From: an uncultured Eubacteriales bacterium
GTDB taxonomy: Bacteria; Bacillota_A; Clostridia; Saccharofermentanales; Saccharofermentanaceae
Length of the DNA stretch: 5,983 nucleotides
Direction of reading: 5' to 3'
NCBI GenBank assembly: GCA_900313405.1
Contig: OMQY01000208.1
Location: 1 to 5,983, forward strand
Part shown: in pieces, positions 1 through 5,666 of the stretch
Numbering within the stretch: the first letter of the stretch is position 1
Layout of the letters: each line of letters starts with the position of its first letter
Program-made: the position numbers and the translations under genes
Notes under the pieces: model-generated
Told to the model about the DNA's origin: nothing
Database searches by the model: none
What the model saw: only the letters and a program-made list of their open reading frames with translations

Positions 1-4
1 ACCG

Positions 5-33
5 GGAGCGGCTCCTATAATGATGACTCATTA
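5..33 (-). terminator. Possible terminator after rplT, cut by the window edge
   Basis: Just after the rplT stop, on the minus strand, there is a TAATGA/TCATTA inverted repeat (positions 18-33, loop of 4). It is followed by GGAG/CTCC (positions 5-15, loop of 3). A T-run, if there is one, would lie outside the window, so termination of the infC operon here is only a guess. The GGAG could instead be part of the ribosome binding site of another downstream gene. Confidence 0.25.
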
Positions 34-35
34 CA

Positions 36-389
36 TCAGAGTGCAGCCTTTGCCTTCTCTACAAGAGCTGTGAAGCCCTTAGGATCCGTGATGGCGATGT
101 CGGAAAGAACCTTTCTGTCGAGCTCGATGCCGGCCTTCTTAAGACCATTCATGAACTTGCTGTAAGAAAGACCGTTCTGACGGGAAGCAGCATTGATACG
201 AGCGATCCAGAGCTTTCTGAAGTCCCTCTTCTTCTGTCTTCTGTCACGGTAAGCATAGTTGCCGGACTTCAGGACAGCCTGGTTAGCTACCTTGAAGAGC
301 TTGCTCTTCTTACCGAAATATCCCTTTGCCTGCTTAAGTACCTTATGATGACGGGCTCTTGTACGTACGCCTCTTTTTACTCTTGACAT
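36..389 (-). CDS. rplT: 50S ribosomal protein L20
   Basis: L20 binds 23S rRNA early in assembly of the large ribosomal subunit. In Bacillota and gammaproteobacteria it also represses its own operon. The 117-residue product has the usual family length, a very basic arginine-rich N-terminus ([19 protein letters not shown]) and the L20 signature at residues 54-70 (K, then R, LWI, R, IN and a final R70). The globular C-terminal domain follows, with the [20 protein letters not shown] stretch typical of the family. The start is fixed by TAGGAGG about 8 nt upstream. It is the last gene of infC-rpmI-rplT, 51 nt after rpmI with no terminator visible between them, so it is cotranscribed. Its product is the probable ligand of the leader at 1190-1349. 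The identification is secure. Confidence 0.98.
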   Translation of the reverse strand: MSRVKRGVRTRARHHKVLKQAKGYFGKKSKLFKVANQAVLKSGNYAYRDRRQKKRDFRKLWIARINAASRQNGLSYSKFMNGLKKAGIELDRKVLSDIAITDPKGFTALVEKAKAAL

Positions 390-440
390 TTGTATATCCT
401 CCTAAAGAAATGAATTATTGATTAACGTGCATCGCCTTGA

Positions 441-638
441 TCACATATAAGGGATCATCTTTCTGATGATCTTGGCATTAGGATCGGATGCGAGAGTATT
501 ATGACGAAGATGTCTCATTCTCTTAGTAGGTCTCTTGCTCAAGATGTGACGGCGGAAAGCCTGTGCGCGAAGAACCTTACCGGTTCCCGTAACCTTGAAT
601 CTCTTCTTGGATGAGCTGTGTGTTTTCTGCTTAGGCAT
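441..638 (-). CDS. rpmI: 50S ribosomal protein L35
   Basis: L35 is a small basic protein of the large ribosomal subunit. The 65-residue product has the normal length and the family's N-terminal pattern ([20 protein letters not shown]), followed by a basic middle section with [15 protein letters not shown]. Family members often have M or I at position 4; here it is Q, a harmless difference. AAGGAGG lies about 8 nt before the ATG. The gene sits 26 nt downstream of infC and 51 nt upstream of rplT, the standard order, so it should be transcribed from the infC promoter and be subject to the same attenuation. Confidence 0.98.
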   Translation of the reverse strand: MPKQKTHSSSKKRFKVTGTGKVLRAQAFRRHILSKRPTKRMRHLRHNTLASDPNAKIIRKMIPYM

Positions 639-664
639 TTTTATGTCCTCCTTATGTTAAATAC

Positions 665-1189
665 TCACTTTGCCTTCTTAGGAACAAGGAACATAACCAT
701 GTTGCGTCCCTCGATCTTAGGTTGCTTGTCTATCTGTCCGTATTCAGAGATACCCTCGGCGAACTTCTCCATTACCGCATATCCCTGCTGCTGGTATGCC
801 ATCTCACGGCCACGGAATCTGATATTGATCTTTACTCTGTCTCCGGCCTTAAGGAACTTGATAACAGCCTTCTGCTTGACTTCGATATCGTGTACGTCAG
901 TCGTAAGCTTGATGCCGATCTCCTTAGTCTCAGTCTCCTTCTGCTTCTTCTTGGCTTCCTTCTCTCTCTTACCCTGCTCGAAAAGGAACTTACCGTAGTC
1001 CATTACCTTGCATACGGGATTATCGGGATTAGGCGAGATACAAACGAGATCGAGATCTGCATCTTCTGCCGACTTAAGAGCCTGCTCGATCGGAACAATT
1101 CCGACCATCTGACCGTCAGCATCAATAAGGCGGACCTTACTGAACTTAATGTCATCATTGATCATCTGATTGCCGTTAGCTTTAGCGAT
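665..1189 (-). CDS. infC: Translation initiation factor IF-3, probable AUC start
   Basis: IF3 binds the 30S subunit, keeps it free of 50S and checks initiator tRNA pairing with the start codon. From the AUC at 1187-1189 the product has 174 residues, in the range of bacterial IF3. The N-domain covers about residues 10-72 and holds the IF3 signature around PVCKVMDYGKF (58-68). A lysine-rich linker helix spans 73-90 (KREKEAKKKQK). The C-domain spans 91-170 and includes the conserved FRGREMA block (125-131). GGGAGGTG (1196-1203) lies at ideal distance from the AUC. The first in-frame AUG (1163-1165) has no ribosome binding site. In-frame AUGs further upstream lie beyond the attenuator terminator. 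Rare AUU-type starts are known for infC and allow IF3 to regulate itself. Identity is certain; the exact start is inferred. Confidence 0.96.
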   Translation of the reverse strand: MAKANGNQMINDDIKFSKVRLIDADGQMVGIVPIEQALKSAEDADLDLVCISPNPDNPVCKVMDYGKFLFEQGKREKEAKKKQKETETKEIGIKLTTDVHDIEVKQKAVIKFLKAGDRVKINIRFRGREMAYQQQGYAVMEKFAEGISEYGQIDKQPKIEGRNMVMFLVPKKAK

Positions 1190-1195
1190 GTTAAA

Positions 1196-1203
1196 CACCT
1201 CCC
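1196..1203 (-). promoter_or_regulatory. infC ribosome binding site that points to the AUC start
   Basis: On the minus strand GGGAGGTG is a strong anti-16S match. Six nucleotides separate it from the AUC at 1187-1189, or eight counted from the GGAGG core. No AUG, GUG or UUG lies at a usable distance: the GUG that forms the end of the motif is inside it, and the next AUG is 30 nt downstream. The site begins only six nucleotides after the terminator T-run, so only transcripts that read through carry it. Confidence 0.85.
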
Positions 1204-1208
1204 TTTCA

Positions 1209-1236
1209 CAAAAAAAGAACGGACAACATCCGTTCT
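1209..1236 (-). terminator. Intrinsic terminator in the infC leader (attenuator)
   Basis: On the minus strand the perfect 8-bp stem AGAACGGA/TCCGTTCT (plus positions 1229-1236 and 1216-1223) has a 5-nt loop and is followed directly by a run of seven T, the first of which closes the stem. It lies between the promoter and the infC Shine-Dalgarno, so it must be bypassed for the operon to be expressed. This marks it as a regulatory attenuator rather than an end-of-gene terminator. Confidence 0.9.
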
Positions 1237-1354
1237 CTAACACCTTCCGCTCAGACATTTGCATCTTACGATGCCCCCTCGTCAAAGCTTAAGTATGAAC
1301 CTCTTCACGTAAGTTGGAGGTGAGAAACAGATGTTCTGCTTGTTTGACTACATA

Positions 1355-1383
1355 ATAATATCGGTGATACAAGGGTTTGTCAA
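1355..1383 (-). promoter_or_regulatory. Sigma-A type promoter of the infC operon
   Basis: On the minus strand there is a perfect -35 box TTGACA (1378-1383), a 17-bp spacer and a -10 box TATTAT (1355-1360, one mismatch to TATAAT). Transcription should begin near 1348-1349, giving a leader of about 160 nt before infC. It is the strongest promoter signature in the window, as expected for a translation operon. A TATC/GATA inverted repeat overlaps the -10 box and the adjoining spacer. Confidence 0.88.
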
Positions 1384-1390
1384 CATTTTT

Positions 1391-1419
1391 TTGAAGACAT
1401 ATCGATATCGCCGATAAAT
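1391..1419 (+). promoter_or_regulatory. Weak candidate promoter for the aminotransferase operon
   Basis: TTGAAG (1391-1396), a 17-bp spacer and ATAAAT (1414-1419) give a weak sigma-A-like match upstream of the gene starting at 1471. The stretch is AT-rich and offers other -10-like hexamers (for example TATAAC at 1419-1424) with poorer spacing, so the exact site is uncertain. The proposed -35 lies eight bases from the -35 of the divergent infC promoter, so the two would compete for polymerase. Confidence 0.35.
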
Positions 1420-1470
1420 ATAACATATTATATGGTATATTTAGTTGAACATGTAAGCGGAGGGATATAT

Positions 1471-2661
1471 ATGATATCAGCAAAGATGAAGAGCAAACTG
1501 GCCGGAGGATCGGCCATTCGTAAGATGTTCGAGGAAGGTAACAGGCTCAAGGCCATATACGGAGCCGAGAATGTATTCGATTTCTCTATCGGCAATCCCG
1601 ACCTCGAGCCGCCCGTTGAAGTAAGTCAGGCACTTAAGGACCTTGCCGCTAACCCGACTCCGGGCATGCACGGATATATGAGCAACAGCGGATATGAATC
1701 CACCAGAAGTACCATAGCTGCCAAAAGGAGCCGAGAATCCGGTCTTGATATTGACGCAGGCGCCGTCTGTATGACTGTAGGTGCCGCTTCCGGACTAAAT
1801 GACATTCTCCATTCCCTGCTCGATACGGATGATGAAGTTATAGTACTTGCCCCTTTCTTCATGGAATATACCAATTACATCGATAATCACTCCGGTAAGA
1901 CAGTGATCGTTGATACCGGCGATGACTTTATGCCCGATATCGAGAAGATCCGCGAAGCGATCACTCCCAAGACAAAAGCCATCATCATCAATTCACCCAA
2001 TAACCCGTCAGGTGTTATTTACGGTGAAGATGTACTGTCTTCCCTTAATGAGATGCTCCTGACTCAGGATCATGTAATCCATGTAATATCCGATGAACCC
2101 TACATCGATCTCGTATATGACGGACTTACGGTCCCCTCTGCACTTAAGTTCATCGATAACCTGATAATCTGTTTCTCCTGGAGCAAGTCCTTATCGCTTC
2201 CCGGCGAGAGGATCGGATATACGTTGGTATCCCCGAAGAATGCCGATTATGATGACCTTACTGCCGCGATCGTACTCTCGAACAGAACACTCGGAAGTGT
2301 CAACGCTCCTGCAATATGGCAAAAGGTCGTCGAGAGATCGCTTGATGCCAAGGTAGATGTTGCGAACTACGAGCACAGGCGTAACCTGCTCTACTCCAAT
2401 ATCATCGATGCGGGATTCGACTCCATTAAGCCGTCCGGTGCTCTCTACATCTTCATGAAGACACCTGAAGGATTAACAGATGCCGAATTCTCGGCAATCT
2501 GTGCCAAGCAGAATATCCTTCTGGTACCAGGTGCGAGCTTCAGCAGATCCGGTTATTGCCGTCTGGCTTTCTGTGTCTCCGAGCAGACGATCAAAGGCTC
2601 ACGTAAAGCTTTCTATGAAGTCGCACGCGAGCTCGGCATAACACCGAGAGCCGAACTCTGA
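1471..2661 (+). CDS. PLP-dependent aminotransferase, class I/II
   Basis: A fold-type I pyridoxal phosphate enzyme that probably transfers an amino group between an amino acid and 2-oxoglutarate or another keto acid; the substrate cannot be read from the sequence. The 396-residue product has the expected length. Visible active-site landmarks are NSPNNPSG (174-181, with N178), SDEPY (207-211, with D208 to the pyridine nitrogen and Y211 to O3'), the Schiff-base lysine K239 in SWSKSLSLPGERIGY, and R364 near the C-terminus for the substrate carboxylate. The N-terminal DFSIGNPDLEPP and MHGYMSNSGY stretches are also typical. The ATG at 1471 is chosen because GGAGGG lies 6 nt upstream; an in-frame ATG at 1432 has no such site. 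No signal peptide is seen, so it is cytoplasmic. The ABC transporter genes follow after 34 nt on the same strand. Confidence 0.93.
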   Translation: MISAKMKSKLAGGSAIRKMFEEGNRLKAIYGAENVFDFSIGNPDLEPPVEVSQALKDLAANPTPGMHGYMSNSGYESTRSTIAAKRSRESGLDIDAGAVCMTVGAASGLNDILHSLLDTDDEVIVLAPFFMEYTNYIDNHSGKTVIVDTGDDFMPDIEKIREAITPKTKAIIINSPNNPSGVIYGEDVLSSLNEMLLTQDHVIHVISDEPYIDLVYDGLTVPSALKFIDNLIICFSWSKSLSLPGERIGYTLVSPKNADYDDLTAAIVLSNRTLGSVNAPAIWQKVVERSLDAKVDVANYEHRRNLLYSNIIDAGFDSIKPSGALYIFMKTPEGLTDAEFSAICAKQNILLVPGASFSRSGYCRLAFCVSEQTIKGSRKAFYEVARELGITPRAEL

Positions 2662-2695
2662 ACAAGACCCATTATTTAAATAAGGAAGATGATTT

Positions 2696-3394
2696 ATGGA
2701 CTCAAATAACGATAAGCTGCTCCTCGAAGCTACCGGCTTATGCAAGAGTTATGGAAAGAGAACGATAATCAAGGATGCGGATTTCCGTATCTATCAGGGT
2801 GAGATAATCGCGATCGTAGGTCCTAATGCCGGCGGTAAATCCACTCTGCTGAAGATATTATCCGGAACATCCCGGCCTGATTCAGGTACGATCCGGTTCG
2901 AAGGGAACGAACTTAAGAGCGCATCTGATTTTGCGACTCATATAGGATATATCCCTCAGGATAATCCTCTTTTCGAAGAGATGACAGTAAATGATAATCT
3001 GAAGTTCTGGACATCGGATGTCAAAGGCGGATATAAGAAACTTACTGAATCAGGACTGATCGAGCGGATGGGCCTGACACCGTATCTTAAGTATAAGGTC
3101 AGGAGGTTGTCCGGCGGCCTTAAGAAGCGTGTAAGTATTACTTGTGTTATCAGCGATTCCCCCAAGGTCCTTATCCTTGACGAGCCCGGAGCATCACTTG
3201 ATGTAGTCTTCAAAGAAGAGATCAAGAACTTTCTTAAGGCATTCCGTGACGAAGGCGGAGCCGTTATCATCGTATCCCACGAGGAAGGTGAACTGGCGCT
3301 TGCCGACAGGATGTACATTATGGGCGAGACAGAACTGCGTCAGCTTGAGAGACCTGTCTACGCCGGAGAACTTAAGGAACTGATAACCAAATGA
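2696..3394 (+). CDS. ABC transporter ATP-binding protein (ABC-2 type system)
   Basis: This is the cytoplasmic ATPase that should power the two permeases encoded next. The 232-residue protein is a single nucleotide-binding domain with all motifs in order: Walker A GPNAGGKST (42-50), Q-loop Q88 in IGYIPQDN, signature LSGGL (138-142), Walker B LILDEP (159-164), D-loop SLD (167-169) and switch histidine H195. Three motif positions differ from the textbook forms: Walker A has AGG where GAG is usual, LSGGL replaces LSGGQ, and DEPGASLD replaces DEPTxGLD. None removes a catalytic residue. AAGGAAG lies 7 nt before the ATG. The stop overlaps the next start by 4 nt (ATGA), implying translational coupling. 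The substrate is not known. Confidence 0.93.
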   Translation: MDSNNDKLLLEATGLCKSYGKRTIIKDADFRIYQGEIIAIVGPNAGGKSTLLKILSGTSRPDSGTIRFEGNELKSASDFATHIGYIPQDNPLFEEMTVNDNLKFWTSDVKGGYKKLTESGLIERMGLTPYLKYKVRRLSGGLKKRVSITCVISDSPKVLILDEPGASLDVVFKEEIKNFLKAFRDEGGAVIIVSHEEGELALADRMYIMGETELRQLERPVYAGELKELITK

Positions 3395-4578
3395 ACCGTA
3401 TCCTGTCAGTATGTAAGATCTCATTCAAGAAGACGGTCGCCAATTTCCCGGTCATAATATCGGGTACTCTTATTATCGTCTTCTCTGCCCTGCTTCTCGT
3501 CTATGGTCTTTATCTTGCGACAGGCTCCGGTGACATGAGCAAGATGAAGGTCGACGTCGGAGTCTTTAATGAAGATACAAGTGACAAGTCCGAATGGGTA
3601 TTTAACTATGTAGCCAACGGAAGCAGTGTCAAGGATCTTGTCTCTTTCATCCAATATGAAGATACAGACAGTGCGAGGGCCGCATTAAGACGCGGCGATG
3701 TCGCGGCATATTCGCATGTGCCCGAAGGATTCTTCAGATCTGTTACAAATGGTACCAATACTCCTTTGAAGATCTTTTTCGATGAGGACCGTGATAATCC
3801 CGGTATCGGTTACTTCCTGGATATCATTGATGCTACTGCTGTTGACGTCGCATTATCTCAGGCGTCGATCTATGCAGCAGAAGAGATCGGCGAGGAATAC
3901 GGGATGAGCGAGGAAGACCAAAAGAAGATCAACACCGATCTTAACAACATCTATTTCAACTCGTTCCTTAACAGAGAGAGCATGTATGACACTTCCTTCG
4001 CGGGAAGCGCCAAGGGTCTTACACTAAAAGACTTCTATGCCTCGACTCTGATCCTTCTGATCCTGATGCTTTCCGGTGTATCGTTCATATCGGTATTAAG
4101 AGCCGATTCACACGAGATCCTTAGCACGATGAAAAGAAGCGGATTCCCACTTCTTAACGCTCTGGGTTCGAATCTGTCTGCTTCACTCCTGTTCACGATA
4201 ACCATCGAGATCATTTATGAGGCCGTCGAGCATTCTATTATCAATCCGCTTGGCATTTTCCTCGTATGTTATTCGATCACGGCTTTCAATGCACTCATTT
4301 ACAGGCTGATCCGAGAGGACACGGCAGCCATGCTTGTCATATGCTCACTGACTTTCCTGCTGCTGTTCCTGAGCGGCGCTATCATTCCCATTAGCTTTAT
4401 GCCTGATATCATAATCGATATCGGAAGACTGACCCATGCAGGCATTGCCTTCGAGACACTTAAAGCGATGACCGTTTCCTTAACGAAGATCAGAGGCTTC
4501 GTAATTACCGCAGTCTATGGTGCTCTCTTTACAGCAGTATCGGTCATATCGGACTATCGGGAGGTGGACAGATCATAA
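3391..4578 (+). CDS. ABC-2 type transporter permease (first subunit)
   Basis: Membrane subunit of an ABC-2 type transporter, a class made up mostly of exporters. The 395-residue protein has a basic N-terminus, one helix at about 20-43, and a large extracytoplasmic domain at about 45-213. That domain opens with a short beta stretch (VDVGVFNED) and contains the family-like AALRRGDVAAYSHVPEGF (97-114). Five more helices follow at roughly 216-236, 254-276, 285-305, 312-337 and 369-388. This one-plus-five layout with a big first loop is characteristic of the ABC2_membrane_3/YhgE-like group. The start overlaps the ATPase stop (ATGA). Only a weak, distant AAGGA precedes it, so ribosomes probably reinitiate after the ATPase. 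It should pair with the following permease. The cargo is unknown. Confidence 0.88.
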   Translation: MNRILSVCKISFKKTVANFPVIISGTLIIVFSALLLVYGLYLATGSGDMSKMKVDVGVFNEDTSDKSEWVFNYVANGSSVKDLVSFIQYEDTDSARAALRRGDVAAYSHVPEGFFRSVTNGTNTPLKIFFDEDRDNPGIGYFLDIIDATAVDVALSQASIYAAEEIGEEYGMSEEDQKKINTDLNNIYFNSFLNRESMYDTSFAGSAKGLTLKDFYASTLILLILMLSGVSFISVLRADSHEILSTMKRSGFPLLNALGSNLSASLLFTITIEIIYEAVEHSIINPLGIFLVCYSITAFNALIYRLIREDTAAMLVICSLTFLLLFLSGAIIPISFMPDIIIDIGRLTHAGIAFETLKAMTVSLTKIRGFVITAVYGALFTAVSVISDYREVDRS

Positions 4579-5627
4579 TGCTACGCCAATCGATAACACT
4601 GTTCATACTATTACTTAAGAATCAGCTGAAAAGGATCACTTACGTCACTGTCCTTATCCTTTTGCCTGTACTGATCATGGCAGCTTCGATAACCGGTATC
4701 ATCGATTATGATACGAGCAACCGGGTCGGTATACTCGTATCCGGAGATGATCCTGTTGCCATAGGGGCAGCCGATATCCTTGTAAATGGCGAGTATATGG
4801 CAAACTTCAAAAGATACGATGATGTCGACAAGATGAAGACAGATATCGTAAACGGCAGGATCGACTGTGCCTATGTATTCCCCGACACACTTACGGAAGA
4901 TCTTCTGAACAGGAGCAAACGGACCGTAACCCTTTATCTTAATGATTCAGAGAATATCTTCGCCACATATACCAACGAAGTTGTATTCTCAGCTTTCCTT
5001 AAAGCAGGATCCGGTGAACTGCTCGAGAAATATATGAGTGATTCGGATTTCCTTGATGATGAGATTGCTCATGATCTTAATGTCACCTTTTCCGCTTATG
5101 CAGATTCTGATGAAGTATTCTCCATCATAAAGGAAGATATCGATACCGGCAACGGCTTCTCTGTAGCCAAGGCCAAGACTGATCACGCAACTGTCTTCAG
5201 ATTCCTCTCAGCCATTATCATTATGATCGCAGCTCTGAACGGAGCGATCAAAAGGACCGGTGAGATGAAGAATTCCGCATTTGAGACAATGAACCGTAAT
5301 GTCCTTCGTCTCAGTTGTTTTGCATATCCTACGGCCTACTGCCTGCCGGTAGCTGTATCTCTGCTTCTCACCTTATTTGCGGCTGACAGTTCAAGAGGCG
5401 CATGGGATATCATAAACTTCCTGTTGCTTGTTATAACCTGCGGCATATTTGCAGGTGTCCTGGGGCTTCTCATAAAGAGCCCGCGTGTTCTTGCAGGTAC
5501 TGTTCCGGTCCTCATCATGCTTATGTTCTTTATATATCCTGTACTTCTGGACTTCTCAATGTTCTCGCAGATAATAGTATATGTAAGATACATTTTCCCT
5601 CCGGGATATATAAACATTGTCGGATAA
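4578..5627 (+). CDS. ABC-2 type transporter permease (second subunit), short C-terminus
   Basis: The partner membrane subunit, 349 residues. It repeats the plan of its neighbour: a helix at about 20-40, an extracytoplasmic domain at about 45-200 that begins RVGILVSGDD and contains IVNGRIDCAYVFPD (90-103), then helices near 206-224, 247-267, 275-298 and 304-326. It stops at VRYIFPPGYINIVG, where the first permease still has about 40 residues including its sixth helix, so the final membrane segment seems to be missing. The start overlaps the previous stop by one base (TAATG), and GGGAGGTGG lies about 10 nt upstream. A strong hairpin begins 3 nt after the stop, so no lost coding tail lies downstream. 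It most likely forms a heterodimer with the upstream permease. Identity as a membrane subunit is firm; the function is inferred from context. Confidence 0.86.
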   Translation: MLRQSITLFILLLKNQLKRITYVTVLILLPVLIMAASITGIIDYDTSNRVGILVSGDDPVAIGAADILVNGEYMANFKRYDDVDKMKTDIVNGRIDCAYVFPDTLTEDLLNRSKRTVTLYLNDSENIFATYTNEVVFSAFLKAGSGELLEKYMSDSDFLDDEIAHDLNVTFSAYADSDEVFSIIKEDIDTGNGFSVAKAKTDHATVFRFLSAIIIMIAALNGAIKRTGEMKNSAFETMNRNVLRLSCFAYPTAYCLPVAVSLLLTLFAADSSRGAWDIINFLLLVITCGIFAGVLGLLIKSPRVLAGTVPVLIMLMFFIYPVLLDFSMFSQIIVYVRYIFPPGYINIVG

Positions 5628-5630
5628 ACA

Positions 5631-5657
5631 CAGGCAGCCTCATATCGAGGCTGCCTG
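5631..5657. terminator. Hairpin terminator between convergent genes
   Basis: CAGGCAGCCTC pairs perfectly with GAGGCTGCCTG (11 bp, 5-nt loop). It starts 3 nt after the second permease stop and ends 9 nt from the stop of the convergent surface-protein gene. On the plus strand it is followed by a pyrimidine-rich but interrupted stretch (CTTCATCATTT), and on the minus strand by TGTTTAT. Neither side has a clean T-run, so it is read as a shared bidirectional terminator of moderate quality. Confidence 0.75.
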
Positions 5658-5666
5658 CTTCATCAT

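Larger units (their letters stand above)
1190..1349 (-). promoter_or_regulatory. infC-rpmI-rplT leader, L20-type attenuator
   Basis: This untranslated leader of about 160 nt resembles the L20 leader known from Bacillota, in which L20 binding favours premature termination. The promoter-proximal strand at 1322-1335 (minus AACATCTGTTTCTC) can pair with GAGAACGGATGTT at 1225-1237. That is 13 pairs with one bulge and one G-U, and it uses up the whole 5' arm of the terminator, so terminator and antiterminator exclude each other. The looped-out middle can form two local helices: ACCTC/GAGGT (1317-1321 with 1299-1303) and GCATC/GATGC closed by a GUAA tetraloop (1261-1274). The result is a multi-helix junction of the sort L20 recognises. 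The pairings are seen in the sequence; the ligand is inferred from the operon and family knowledge. Confidence 0.8.

Noticed and set aside
1163..1165. AUG as the infC start
   Set aside because: No Shine-Dalgarno precedes it, while the AUC 24 nt upstream has an ideal one.
618..1240. Two long plus-strand open frames opposite infC
   Set aside because: They are antisense to the well-identified infC, have leucine/serine-rich composition typical of reverse-frame reading, and have no good ribosome binding sites.
1432..1470. Upstream in-frame ATG extending the aminotransferase by 13 residues
   Set aside because: No ribosome binding site lies before 1432, while GGAGGG sits 6 nt before the ATG at 1471. 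The extra residues also overlap the putative promoter zone.
2956..3318. Minus-strand open frame of about 120 codons inside the ATPase gene
   Set aside because: It lies antisense to intact Walker and signature motifs, and its sequence resembles no known family.
5628..5666. A frameshifted tail of the second permease downstream of its stop
   Set aside because: The sequence is the terminator hairpin and a short linker in all frames, with no hydrophobic helix encoded.
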